Shown here piece after piece: positions 23,101 to 34,844 of a stretch of 64,000 bases of DNA (positions are counted from its first letter, which is position 1; every line of letters starts with the position of its first letter). The notes under the pieces are model-generated. The model saw only the letters and a program-made list of their open reading frames with translations. It ran no database searches and was not told the DNA's origin. The position numbers and the translations under genes were made by a program. This stretch comes from Patiria pectinifera (taxonomy: Eukaryota; Echinodermata; Asteroidea; Valvatida; Asterinidae), in assembly GCA_029964075.1 (NCBI GenBank), contig CM057136.1, forward strand, positions 434,001-498,000, given 5' to 3'.

Positions 23101-23931
23101 AATTTCAAAGTAGCTATACAGTCCACTGAGAGCTTGTTTTCCTTTAAAATTGCATCACACGGCCGCCATTTTATTTGACGTTTGAACAAATTTTGGGCGG
23201 AGATCCGACGACTGATTGTTGAATATCAGATGACTATTTACTGTACGCTGACTAAAGACATAAAACAGTCATCAAGTTGTGCTATAAATACACCTACGAC
23301 GCGTCGCACTTACGACGTGTTTTGTGAAATGGATCGCAGGACGCGTCACAGCTGCAACGCATCGTAGAGATACAATGCGTCGCAGCGCTGTGATACATCG
23401 TAAGTTACGAAGAGTTTGATGAAATCGGGTGCAGGTTTATAATTTTGACCACCTCTCAGCCAGGGAGGGGGGGGGCCTAATATGTTGGCCATCGAGTGAC
23501 GATTTTGGAATTATGGCTAATTAATTATTCATGCACGAATGCTTTGTGTACACTGCGTTCATGGGGAAATTCAGTTTGCGTCGGAATTCTTTTTTAATGT
23601 TTTCGGTATCGAAAGATGCGCAAGGCTCGTAGCTAAATAGTCAGAACAGCTCGGGTCGCAAATTTTTTTTCCAAGGCTATCGCGGAAAAGTCGAGGGGGA
23701 GGGGGCGGATTCCGCCCGGCTTTTTTAGCGTTAAACAACTGTCTTTTCTTTTAAATGGCTGTTCGAATTATAACGTGTTTAGTCTCAAATGCAAATGCTT
23801 ACCTTGAATATTAAGCCTGGCCCTGGATGGGGCGTGGCTACGGGTCCAAAAAGACGAAGCTGTGATGCGTTCATCCCGGATGCGACCATCTTCCATCCCG
23901 AGAGGTCCCTCCACAGAGCAAGAAGAGTCAC
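20029..23931 (-). CDS. Discoidin (F5/8 type C) domain gene, copy 1
   Basis: Exons 23931-23803, 21883-21678 and 20166-20029 join with matching phases into one complete F5/8C domain of about 156 residues ending at a stop codon. Landmarks in order: Cys (DSSCSVEGPLGMEDGRI), RITASSF then a variable loop (WTRSH), ARLN, DSPWIQVDF, VTITGLITQGR, WVTEYQVTYSNDGQSW, NTLVTTRLPF, RILRIHPTAW and terminal FEVIGCY, so the N- and C-terminal cysteines that pin this fold are both present. Such domains are secreted binders of carbohydrate or lipid. The first exon(s), with signal peptide and any other domains, are not identified; they should lie above 23.9 kb. A diverged sister is at 58225-62846. Confidence 0.9.
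20633..21653. mobile_element. 1-kb foldback element in the last discoidin intron
   Basis: The left arm from tgacaagatcgtgaccgact and the right arm ending ggccagtcggtcacgatt are inverted repeats over some 300 bp each; inner repeats such as gatgagcttcaaattcac and its complement continue the symmetry. No transposase. The copy-2 equivalent is rearranged. Confidence 0.7.
21678..21883 (-). CDS. Discoidin copy 1, exon B (core)
   Basis: This exon has 206 nt: two bases complete a Gly codon, then 68 codons, ending in phase 0 at AAG|GTATATAG. Core reads YAEGWAYNGADDSPWIQVDF, VTITGLITQG, WVTEYQVTYSNDGQSWHHL. The donor lies only about 25 bp from the end of a foldback element. Confidence 0.9.
23803..23931 (-). 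CDS. Discoidin copy 1, exon A (N-terminal part)
   Basis: This exon has 129 nt between TTCCTCAG and GTAAGC: two bases, 42 codons and one base. It contains the first Cys, GMEDGRIRDERITASSF, the variable loop and ARLNIQ. The longer ORF through it (to about 24184) runs through intron; the sister copy is frameshifted there, so that extension is not coding. Confidence 0.88.
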
Positions 23932-24679
23932 CTGAGGAAAATTGTGCGATTGTTTTGAGAACAGGTTTTGTACCGAATCCCATTTTAATAAAAAGAAAAA
24001 AAAATAGTAATGGGTCTTTTCCGCAACCCAGAGTACTTGCAACGTCAATTAACATCAAGAAAGGGAGCCCTCTATCTTGCCCGCTGTTACAGGGACGCAT
24101 TTGAGTCCCCCCATTTGCATGTCGCTGCCTCGCTATTATCGATCGGTAATACTGATGGCGGGTGCATTCATGATCACAAAACAAATTGAATGAAGTAGCA
24201 CACGATCAACTTCAAAATTATGTATTTTAGTCTATACTATTTTCTTTAGTTTGATCTCTCATATCATATTTGTGGTGTGATTGTTTTACTTCAAGAAGCT
24301 ATGTCGATAAATAAAGAAAAACATCCCAGACATGTCAAAAATACTATTTAACGCACACAATTTGGATAGTCAAGACAAAAGTCAGAGAAAACGGTAACGT
24401 CGGACCACACACTACAGCGATATCGACATCGTGCATGAGCTGCCACGCTGGTCAAAAGTCTGCTTGCGCTAATTTACCCTGCGCAGCGTTTACAAAAAAA
24501 CTTTGCAACAACTCGTCAACTGCTACCCTTTGGGCAGCAGGTACTTTCCCGCACTACGCAAGACCCTATTCATAGCAATACAACAAAAAAGCCACGTGCC
24601 AGACAATGTCCAGACAGTTGTTGCCAGACAGTGCGCTGGAAAGATAATTGACTGGCGGTTGTGGTATGCAGTTATGAAG

Positions 24680-25430
24680 GTAGCCTTGGTCAAGGCGCTA
24701 GTTGTTATTCATCCGGCCGTAGCGTGGTAAACGATATCTTCGCTAGCGCTATGCATGCAGTCATAATATGTCTATGCATGCAGTGCATTAAAAATACAGC
24801 GCGAACAGCGACCACGCGCCGCCACTATTTTTATGCAAATCAGTTGGACCCGATCTAGCGCCTCGGTTCAATCGTCCATGTGAGGTTTTGGGGGTGGTGC
24901 TCATTATGTTAATAGCTTTAGCTGACCTTAAATGTCGTTTTCTTATTGGTCGATCGTTGCGTGGAAACTTGCATAGTGAAACGTGGCACCGTACAAAATC
25001 CATACACGTACACATTGTGTGTCTCTGCACACGGCACCAATGCACAAAAACTGTGGTTGCTGTCACGTCCGCAAAAGGCGGAATAGCTGCAAATAATTTA
25101 ATGACGTCCGGATTTACCAAGGTGTGATTGGACACTCCACATATTAGCCCCGCCTACATTCTCTGTATTCGCATACGAGGTCGTGCGCTGGAAATCTAGC
25201 GCAAAGTAAAGAAAAACATAAGCTTTTGCCGACGATTGAACCAAGGCTCTCGATCGTCCCCAACTGATTTGCATAAAAAAATAGTGGCCGCATAAGGTCG
25301 CTGTTCGCGCTGTATTTTTACATGCATGTGCATAGCGCGTGAGGATATATGCCGACGATTGACCGCATACGGGACGAATAACGACGAGAGCATTGACCAA
25401 GGCTATTATGAAGGGAAATGACTGTGTCAA
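24680..25430. repeat. Inverted repeat around the edge of duplication copy 1
   Basis: Arms of about 200 bp: 24680-24880 and, inverted, 25220-25430. Shared words include tagccttggtcaa, acagcgcgaacagcgacc and tttatgcaaatcagttgg. Copy 2 has only the first arm (63590-63800). Confidence 0.7.
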
Positions 25431-28400
25431 GTTACAGGTCTTTGTTGATGTTTCAATGAGACTTGGCAGGAGGCCATGTCGAAAGTTTGTTGACACGGCC
25501 TGGGTGTAGCCCTGAATGCAAAGTTCATTGAACCAGCTTATTTGGCAAGGGTCGAATAAGGATTAGATGGAAGGTGACCGTCATTGGACCTCATTTTTTT
25601 TCTTCAAAAAAAATCGGTTACCTGGGGCCTAAAGGGCAGCAGGTCACTCTGCGCAAGGTTAAAATACGTTTACATGTTCCAAATACATGACCATCACTCC
25701 CTCAGTCTGGCTGCCAGACACACAATTACAAAATTACAGCAACGTCTGCATATAGTGCCCGACTAAATTTAGTACAACATGTAAGGGAGCCCAGAGAGGC
25801 CATATGAAGCTTATACTTGATTGTAACCTCATGCCTGCTTCGTCTCCTTCCTAAATGTCAATTGCGTTTGCATGATTCCAGATGATAATTGTTCCAAATT
25901 TGCATATTACAACTCGCGACACAAAGGTCAGGTCATCCACACCAGATGTGAGATGTGAGATGGCAGATGGGTAACACCTTAGTAGCGCGAATTTCACTTT
26001 AAAATTTCACCAGATAAAAAAGTCGTTTAAACCAGACAAAACCCGTCGTTTAAACGAGATAAACAAGATACTTTGTCGTTTTTTGTTTGTTTGTTTGTTT
26101 GGCAGCAATACCGGTACGTTCTACAAAAGCTTTGACTTTCAAAAATCGAGCTGTTGGGTGCTGGTCTTAAATTCTGCCGCACTTGTCTTACCAGTGCATC
26201 GTATTTTGCGGACGCGCGAGAAACAATATTTGATCGGGCATTCGTTTTCATTAATGGGTGAACGTATTTCACATTTTGTCAAACCTCTTTTAAGACTTAA
26301 TACGTGTCCGTATTCCTTAGCGTAAATCATATTTGATGACTTCAAACCGTAGATTGACATTCTTTCTTAAAGGGTATGTGCAATGAATTTTTCTCAGGAA
26401 TTCTTTTTGCGCTACTCTGTGAAATGTTAAACTACACATTTGACAACACTTTTTGGGTTAATCTTATTGCAAATGTGTACTTCTTTAAGCATTTAAAAGT
26501 TTCCATGTTTTTCCGGACTAACGCTGTTGCTGTGATGTCATTTCAGAAAGACACTGTTCAGTTTAGGGTTTTTTCTTTCAAATTATTCATCCAAAATTTG
26601 CTGACACATTACACAATCACCAAATTAGAGAAATTTATGACAGCAAAATATCCAACATTCTAGCAACTTTTTTTGCTGAAATAGCCGTGTAATATTAATC
26701 ATGCTCGGAGTGCCATCACGGGTTTTCTAATGAATATGAAATTTTGCATCAGCATAAAAACGGAGAAGGCACCAAAACACCCCTCAAAATGAAAAATAAA
26801 ACTTGCAAATAAGGTTAAATGTGAAACAAAGATGAATTGCATTGAAAACTTTGCATGGGCTCTATGAATATGGTAAGTGTTCGGTCAGACATACGCAAGA
26901 AAACACTTAAGAATTAACGCAAGAGAATTGTTCCCGAATTTCAAGATTTCATTATTTCGTTGCATGTTGTTTCCCTCATATCAGTTGATTTGTAACATTG
27001 TAAATGTTACAGTCATCAAGATTTTATTTTTGAGGGGAGGGGGGAATGACCCTCGGAGAAAAATAGAAAAAAATATGGATTAAAAAATCTTACTTATTTA
27101 AATGACCAAACGATGAAAGCGATTGCCCATAAGCGAATAAGAAACGAAAAACATGGTTATACGTTATAAGCGCACAGATGTTCACTAATTTGAATGCGTC
27201 AACCGTCAAAAGGTTGCAAAGACTTAATTTCAGACTGCTACGAGTTAAGTCTTGAATGCACCAAAACGAAATAGGGTGCCCGTAAACGAAAACGAAAATT
27301 CACAGCAAAATCTTGGCTGCCTAAATATGAAATTGAATGAAACCCAAATGAAAAAGATACCCCAAATGGACCACATGTGCAAAACTCACGCGAAATTTAA
27401 TGACTGATATTGAAACTGATTAGAAAAATTCGGAAATTCGCCGGGAAAACCTATAGTTTCCTTTCAACCTGAAATAGGATAAGTATTAATCAATCCAAAC
27501 CATGACATTTTCGGGGATTTTAGGCCGCAATTCCAATTAAAAACGCCAAAATTTGCGGATACACGAGAAAGTTGCATGCCTTATTCCAATAATTTTATCT
27601 CGCCTGGGGGACTTTAATAGGTTTGATTGATTGATTCATTGATTTGGTTGATTGCCATTTATATACAGTGGTATACAATAGAAGGTGTCGTGGTTTTTGT
27701 GCTCAAAACATTAAAATACATTCAACTTTACATTACAAACATTAAACTATACCACATAATTTAAGTTAATTCCCCTTTGAAATATCTCCCTAAAAAGTAT
27801 GTCATTAACAAGACAAGCGAATTATTACACTGTAATGTAACAAGTGCTTTGACTAGCCCGCAGCTGTATTTACTCGCATTTGGCTAGCGGGCTACCACTA
27901 AGCTCGAACCATTAATATGCCTACATGGCAATCTCCCCTCCCTCCCCGGAGATTCGTCTGTCGACGCCGCGGAGGGCACAACGGCACGCCGCTGTGCCCT
28001 CCAAATCCTAACTAGAAATCGCCGCCATTGGTGTGTATCCGATGGGTTACCCCAAGGGGTTACCAAAACTCTGTGATGAAAAAAAAAAACATAAGTTCAT
28101 GGAGTAATCTGCTTCCAGGTTTTTTTTTGTGTTGGCTCTGCTTTTCAGTGAACTACACAATATTGAAATGTCATGGATAATTTGACTTAATTTATTTATT
28201 TTTATCGATGCCTAATTGACATTTGGAGGAGAAGACGAATGAGAAAGCTAGCAATTAATGGTTGTGCCTCTTTTGTGTATTTTCCCGGAGTAACTGCATC
28301 ATAAATGAACGAGGCTTACTTTATAATCAAATTGATGAGAGGAAAAATATTACCAGAGAGGCCTTTGCAATGTTACGTTTTAAGGTTTTCCCGGCTATTA

Positions 28401-28839
28401 AAAAACATTTTGATTCAAATTCACCAACTCTAACATTCAATTTCGTCCGAGACAAATTCCAATGCTTAACGAAAACCACTTAAATTAGTCATTTACCATT
28501 CAATTTCAAAGTTTGGTCACCCTCTTTAGTAACCGGGTCGAGAATATTCGACATTACAGATTAAATTCGTCTAAGCTGTTTCCGAATGGTAGCATTCAGA
28601 GATCGAATTCGTCTGATATAAATCAATTAGACGAATTTGAAATGTTTGGCGTAGACGAGACGAGATAGAATACTCCCGGACGAAAACGTGTAATCATTGT
28701 TTGAATTTGCTTGTATGAACTGAATTTGAAATTGTCTGACAAAAGACAAACCCAAACATTGGAAGTGCACTAAATGGATGTTGATGGACGAATTTGAATG
28801 TTAGAAACAGTGAATTCGAATGAAGAACGTTTTAAAAAA

Positions 28840-28940
28840 GCCGGGAAAACCTATAATAAAAATAGTGACAACCGTGGACCAATTTTTTAATTTTAATTTT
28901 AATCGACAGTGATATTTGTCTTATTATAGGTTTTCCCGGC
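28840..28940. repeat. 101-bp hairpin with perfect 20-bp arms
   Basis: GCCGGGAAAACCTATAATAA at 28840-28859 is the exact reverse complement of 28921-28940. The same border word occurs alone at about 27440 and 30125, so these are ends of a repeat family. Confidence 0.75.
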
Positions 28941-30515
28941 CAATTTCACCAAGTTTTTATTCATTTTAACGCCTAGCTCATTCGATTTAGATTGACATTG
29001 AAAGATCACGTAGATCGGCATTTCACAATCAAAAGGAATCATTCAATTTCACTATCGTCCCTATCAAAGATGCGTTCATATTAAAAGTATCGCGTTGTTC
29101 ATTCAATTTCGTCTAAACCAGCATTAAGGGGTTGATCGGGCATTCGTTTTCATTAATTGGCAAGCATATTTCACATTTTGTCAAACATCTTTTAAGACTT
29201 CATACGTGTCCGTATTCCTTAGCGTAACTCATATTTAATGTCTTCATTCCGAAGAAGCCTTTCTTTCTTAATTAAAGGGTATGTGCGATGAATTTTTCTC
29301 AGGAATTCTTTTCGTTTAACTCTTTGTGAAATGTAAAAAAAATACACATTTGACAACATTTTTTGGTTAATTTTATTGCAAAAGTGCACTTCTTTAAACA
29401 TTAACAGTTTCTATGCTTTTGCCGGACTACGTATGAGCGCACTGTTACTGTGTTGTCATTTCAGGAAGCCTAAGACACTGTTTAGATTAGGGTTTTTCTT
29501 TCAAATTATTCATCCAAAATCTGCTAATTGAAAACATTTGTGGGAAAGGGTTGCTCGATGGCTTACTGCCAATTTGACCACATGTGCAAAACTCACGCAA
29601 AATTTAATGGCTGATTATGAAACTGATTAGGAGGGCCTATTTTTGGCTGACTTCTTCATACTTTAAAAGGCATTGATCCAATGTTTGTCTTCATACCCAT
29701 TAACGAACGACTGAATTACCCCCTCTATCAGTACCTCCCTGTCTCATATCGTTTGAATATATTTTACTTCTTCCCAATATCATTGCTCCCTGTGACTTTC
29801 GGATCAGGAAGATGTACATGAATGTACACACTATGAGGTCTCAGTCAGTCTCTTGTAAGTCCGATTCTACTGGCCTTGCATTTAAGTGCACAATCATCAT
29901 TAAAAATGCCACCGATTTAGAATTGTACGAGCTTTTCTTTCCTTTTCCCGGACCATCATTTTCAGCGACTTTTTTTCAACCTGTTCTAAGCAGGAACTTG
30001 AGACGTGGAACGAAAATCAACCCTGATAAAGAGGGCACGTCAATATGACGTCATCAGGAATCACATTACCAAATTATCATATTCAACAAAATAAACAATG
30101 GACAAAATACACAATCATATTAAAGGTTTTCCCGGCCAATTTCACCAAGTTTTCATTCAATTGAACTTCTGGCTCATTCGATTTAGATTGAAATTGAAGA
30201 TTAACGCAGATTGGCATTCGACAATTAAAAAGAATCATTCAATTTCACTATCCGAGCATTCTATCGCCTTTTAGCGTCACTCGTCCCTGTCAAAGATGCA
30301 TTCATATTAAAAGTATCGCGTTTTTCATTCAATTTCGTCTAAACCATTAGTAAGGGATCGATAGGGCATTCGTTTTCATTCATGGGCAAACATATGTTAC
30401 ATTTTGTCAAACATGTCCGTATGAAGTCTTAAAAGTCTAAATCATATTTGATGACTTCAAACCGTAGATTGACATTTTTTTTTCTTAATTAAAGGGTATG
30501 TGCAATGAATTTCAC
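28925..30515 (+). repeat. Local direct repeats, spacing about 1.2 kb
   Basis: Blocks 28925-29300 and 30125-30515 share ggttttcccggccaatttc, cattcgatttagattga, aaaagtatcgcgt, ttcaatttcgtctaaacca and gggcattcgttttcatt. The distal part recurs at 26235-26640, and the segment near 29570-29640 also matches 27360-27430. An AT-rich family with CCGGGAAAACCTATA borders. Confidence 0.65.
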
Positions 30516-31029
30516 TGGCCTGGTGGCTTGCAAGACATGATTACATGTTAAATGTCTATATTGTACAGCACTTTTTTTTTAATTTGTACACCCTGCGAAC
30601 ATTCTCATGCATTTATCTGCTAAAATATTGCGTGCGCTAGAATTTAAATGAAAATCCTTTGCAAAACGATGTGTCAATTAGCATCAGTTTGGGCGCACGC
30701 AGTGAATACGCAGCACGCACGCGCACGCGCAAATACTGAGCAGTCCATCCGATCATCCCGCAGATCGTTGGCAACACGTGTTTCACTTCTTGTCGACCGC
30801 AGAGGAAGCTGACTTAATTCCAGCAATGAGAAGCAGTATACTCAACACATCCATGCAGTTTCTGATAATTAGGAATTTTCAGCTGTATAAATGATATATA
30901 GTTTTGCATTGTTGCCTCAGTATTGCTCAGCTTTTCTACCAGTAATTTCAATCAAATTCTGAATGTAGGACCCCAATGTGTTTTGCATGGAAATTTCCAG
31001 CAGCAACTGGCAGTTAAAACGAACACGAA

Positions 31030-33965
31030 ATAATAATAATAATAACAAAGCATTTGTAAGGCGCACAGTATCTGACAAAAACAGTCATTCAAAGGCGCCG
31101 GTCAGTGGAAAATCAGTGTGTGTGAAGGTAGAGGTCATAATGTGTGAGAAAGAAACTGATTGAAGAGGTGGGTCTTTAGTTGGCGTGTGAAGAGAGATAA
31201 TTGTTGTATTGCCCTTAACTCGTCTGGTAACGCGTTCCAGAGACGCGGTGCAGAGCTGGAAAATGCACGGTCTCCGTAGGTCACCAAACGAGTCTTCGGG
31301 AGTTGACGATGTTGAACCATTTCCTTCAGATACAGTGGGGCTAAGCCATGAAGAGCTTTAAAAGTAAGAAGGAGAACTTTGTAATGGATGCGGTACTGGA
31401 TTGGTAGCCAATGAAGTTTGAGCAAGATGGGTATTATGTGGGAAGATGATTTCGTTCTTGTGAATGTGCGAGCGGCAGAGTTCTGGACAAGTTGGAGACG
31501 TTTTATCGTATGTTGTGGTAAACCTACAGGTAGGCTATTGCAAAAATCTAATCTGGATGATATGAAGGCATGGATGAGTTGTTCTGCGGCAGAGAATGTA
31601 AGTGAGTTTCTTACTGCTGCTACACGTCGTAGATGTATGTAAGAGGACTGACAAATAGAAGAGACATGTCGTTCAAGGTTCATTGACTTGTCAAAAATGA
31701 CACCAAGATTGCGGGCTTCAGAGCAAGGACTGATATGTGTATCTCCTATGTGTATGTCAGAGATGTTGACTTTGTGTCTGAGGTGCTGAGAACATATGAC
31801 AAGGTACTGTGTTTTAGCTGCGTTCAATTTGAGGAGATTGACTGTCATCCACTGTTGGATGTCTTTCAGGGATGTTTCAAGAATACGGTGTGTAATAGTG
31901 TCATCACCAGGAGAACCTGGACAGAAGGTGGCATAGTGTTGTGTGTCATCTGCATAAAAAGGAGGGAGTAGGCCATGACGTCTTGCAATGCGCCCTAAAG
32001 GAGATATGTATAATGTGAACAGCAGAGGTCCTTATACGGACCCTTGCGGAACCCCATGTCGGAGAACTGACCGATCAGACAACTCTCCAGATATGTTGAC
32101 AGCCTGAGATCGATCTTGGAGGTATGATCTGAACCATGAAAGTGCAGATCCCTGTACCCCAAAGTGATACTGTAACCTATATAGCAGGATTTTATGGTCA
32201 ACGGTGTCGAAGGCTGCTGAGAGATCTAGCAGAACCAGGAGAACAACCCTTTTGTTGCCAACAGCGAGCATTTTGTCGTTATGAACTTTGACAAGTGCTG
32301 TCTCAACACTATGAAACGTAGTGTACGCTGATTGGAGGTTGTCCCGCAGGTTATGTTGAATGAGATGTGCATTCAACCTGGCTGCAACTACTCTCTCAAC
32401 TACCTTCGACATAAAAGGCAAATTTGAAATTGGACGATAGTTCTTTAGATCATTAGAGTCCAGTGATTTCTTCTTGATGACGGGTGTGATGAGAGCTGTC
32501 TTGAAGCATGTCGGGAAGTGACCTGTGGCGAGTGACTTGTTGATGATCAGTGTTATAGGGTGAATCAACACGTTGATGTGATCCTTTACCAACGATGTCG
32601 GTATTGGGTCAAGAGGGCAGGTCTTCGTCAGTGCACTCTTGACGATCTTCATCACTTCCGTGTCTGATGCAGGTGCTAAGGATAAAAGGGGAGATTGGCA
32701 AAACTCAAGATCTGCCTGCGCAGGATTAATGTCAGGATCCATTTCTGCCAAGTCATTTCTGATCTTGGAGATCTTGCTGTCGAAAAAGTCAGAAAAATGG
32801 GTAGCCATCACATAGGGTGAAGAAAATGATGGGAGTATGGGTGTTGTTTTCTTGTGCAAAAGATGGTTTATGACCTGGAAAAGGGCACGTTGGTCACCAT
32901 CACAGCCTTGGATTTTCTCTGAGTAGTAATTCGTCTGGTAATACCTGTATTTGGATTTTACCAGATCTCTCTGCGATTTGGAACATCTCACGGTGTATCT
33001 GTAACTTGGATTTTCGCCAGCGTCGTTCAAGTTGACGACGCTTGCGTTTGGCCTCTGCGATGTCATTGTTGTACCAAGGAATTTTTGGTTTATCTACAAT
33101 TTTGCAGGTTTTGGGGGGAGCGTGAGAGTCAAGCAGTTTACAGAGTACAGAGTTGTACTGGTCGACTAAGGTGTCTGGCGTATCTGCAGGGCATGTGATG
33201 AGCGGAGATGTGGCAATGTCATCCTTAAATTTAGTGGGGTCTATCGCAGTGATCTCCCGATACGTGATTTTGTGCCTCACATATCTTGGTTTACGCAAGT
33301 CCAACCGGCAATGGTCAGACACAAAGTCCGATGTGTCAACAGATTGTACGAGGGTGTCGAACTGTCACGTGATCACAAAGTCTATTGTGTGACCAGATGT
33401 GTGAGTTCCAGTGGTTACCAATTGTTGCATGTTGAACTGTGTGGGGAGGTTACCAAAACGCAGGTCATTAGCTGTAGGGGTGCTGGTGGTGGCGTCATTG
33501 TTCCAGTGGATATTGAAGTCTCCTAGTATAATAAGCTGCCCAGTGAACAACGCATACCGATCAAGAAGGGAGGCGAACTCATCCATGAACGCAGTTAATG
33601 AGCTGTGTGGTGGACGGTACAACACAATGATTCGGAAGTGCTTGTTGTCATGGTTATGAATGTCAACTTCCATAGATTCAAAGGAAGATGGCGGTGGATG
33701 GCTACACTGCTTGACAACAGACGCCGTCAAGCTAGACTTGTAGCCTAGTCCGACACCACCACCTCGACGCCCTTTTCTGGGGGATATGTACCAGCTTATA
33801 TCCCTTGAGAGTTATACTAGCGGTGTTCCGATCTTGTTCAGCACGAAACCATGTTTCTGTTAGAGCTAGGATGTCAATGCTATAGTCACGAATGTGATCT
33901 ATAATCAAATCTGACTTATTACAAGCAGATTGACAGTTTATCAGGCCGAGGTGTGTCATAGTTAG
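31030..33965 (-). mobile_element. L2/CR1-like LINE, ORF2 nearly complete
   Basis: Minus-strand pieces follow in order: apurinic endonuclease (LINCQSACNKSDLI, LALTETWF, RIIVLYRPPHS, LIILGDFNIHW, SGHTIDFVIT), a linker (KIPWYNNDIAEAKRKRRQLE), RT (PLDPIPTSLVKDH, NYRPISNLPFMSKVVERVV, LLDLSAAFDTVDH, HGVPQGS, then FYADDTQ) and a C-terminal region (RNLGVIFDKSMNLERHVS, LLKLHWLPIQYRIHYKVLLL, RAFSSSAPRLWNALP). A stop replaces one codon in the GSV-GPLLF box at about 32032 and a few frameshifts break the endonuclease and linker. The 3' end is an (ATT)n tail at 31030-31046. ORF1 is absent. Confidence 0.88.
31031..31046 (+). repeat. (AAT)n microsatellite tail of the LINE
   Basis: aataataataataataac marks the 3' terminus of the minus-strand LINE; short tandem tails of this kind are usual for L2/CR1 elements. 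Confidence 0.7.
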
Positions 33966-34315
33966 GGCACCAGACCCCGAGACTGTAACTCCATCAAGAC
34001 GTGATTATCAGTGAGGCACGGGGAGGTGATGCGACCATCGCAGCCGATCTGATGGCAAAATAGAGGGTCGTAGTCGATGATGGCAAGCTCACACGTTGCA
34101 TATCTAGGATTAGTGCAAGACTGGTCATCCCATTTGCCACCCGCTGAATTGATTATCAATGCACAATCAGATGCAGCATTCCAACTGTCAGGCTGCCCTT
34201 CCCTCCAGTTCTGGTACGCGTTGGTCTCATCACCTGTCAGAGGACAATTCTGCCAATCACCTTCCTTCTCGATGTCTTTGCAGCCAATCCAGGCTCCATC
34301 CACACGACCATCCAT
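33966..34315 (-). pseudogene. C-type lectin domain exon with PAN-like tail, truncated both sides
   Basis: Reads DGAWIGCKDIEKEGDWQNCP, AYQNWREGQPDSWNAASDCA, LIINSAGGKWDDQSC and YATCELA: the second half of a C-type lectin domain with the QPD (galactose-type) calcium/sugar motif and WDD in place of the usual WND. It continues into CHQIGCDGRITSPCLTDNHV and LMELQSRGLVP, which looks like the start of a PAN/apple-type module. The frame then hits a stop where the LINE begins. Upstream, stops in frame and no AG acceptor precede the first Met codon, and hAT sequence starts there. It is therefore probably a broken gene fragment; a functional gene would need the missing lectin N-half. Confidence 0.75.
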
Positions 34316-34319
34316 TGGT

Positions 34320-34840
34320 TAACCCAATTACCACTCCATACCACATAATATGTGGTATGATAATATACGCCGACATGATATTATCAAGTCGGTGCTTTCC
34401 CGAGTGATCAAGTATGGATTTACCAATCACAAGAAGTATTCGGGCCACAAAACGGACAAGAAGAGACATTCTGCAAACTGTAACCTTTGCAAAGCCACGA
34501 TTTCTGAAATTAGTGATCATGGAACTACCTCCAACTTCATCCGTCATCTCCAGCGTGTACAGATATCCTGGTATAAGCCCGAGGAACTTCGTAAATGATG
34601 GGATAGATCCAGTTGCGGGGGGACCTTTTCTCTCCTCCCAAAATTTTGAACCATTGTGGTAGGCGTTACAATTCTGTGAAATATTTTACTTGTATACCCC
34701 ATCAAGTGCAACAGTGGAGCGCATTTTCAGTCATGGGGGTATAATAATGCGTCCCCATCGTGCCAGCTTATCTTCCCGCATGTTGGAAATGCTTATGTGT
34801 CAAAGATGTAATGATCATGTTTTAGTTTAAATCTTAATTA
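34320..34840 (+). pseudogene. Deleted hAT transposase relic (BED finger plus dimerisation tail)
   Basis: Plus strand encodes SVLSRVIKYGF then KRHSANCNLCKATI and TTSNFIRHLQR, a BED-type zinc finger (C..C...H....H) as at the N-terminus of hAT transposases. About 130 bp later another frame reads SSATVERIFSHGGIIMRPHR and ASLSSRMLEMLMCQRC, the C-terminal hAT dimerisation motif. The catalytic middle is missing, so this is an internally deleted element. An 11-bp-arm palindrome (cataccacataatatgtggtatg) is near its left edge. Confidence 0.8.
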
Positions 34841-34844
34841 AGCC

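Larger units (their letters stand above)
17088..24905. repeat. Segmental duplication, copy 1
   Basis: This interval aligns in the same orientation to 54084-63822. Matching blocks: 17088-18180 with 54084-55068, 18190-22508 with 56281-61388, and 22998-24905 with 61917-63822. It contains an RT relic, a TA-flanked foldback MITE, a second foldback and the whole three-exon discoidin domain. Homology stops at the shared phrase gggggtggtgctcattat (ending about 24905). Confidence 0.92.
25440..30980. other. Intergenic region with a locally amplified repeat
   Basis: No exon was recognised on either strand. Blocks around 26230-26640, 28925-29600 and 30125-30515 are direct copies of one AT-rich repeat (see separate entry). 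27600-28080 looks like an L2/CR1-type relic on the minus strand: ATCA-rich tail and a GC-rich 5' hairpin block gagggcacaacggcacgccg. A gcgcacgcgc run is at 30710-30740. Confidence 0.45.

Noticed and set aside
23768-24184. 138-codon minus ORF running into discoidin exon A
   Set aside because: Codons upstream of the TTCCTCAG acceptor are intronic: the paralogue has a frameshift and different residues there while the exon itself is conserved.
24650-25496. ORFs with MSTNFRHGLL and similar as signal-peptide exon of discoidin copy 1
   Set aside because: They lie in the inverted repeat, lack a donor in the needed phase, and copy 2 does not conserve them.
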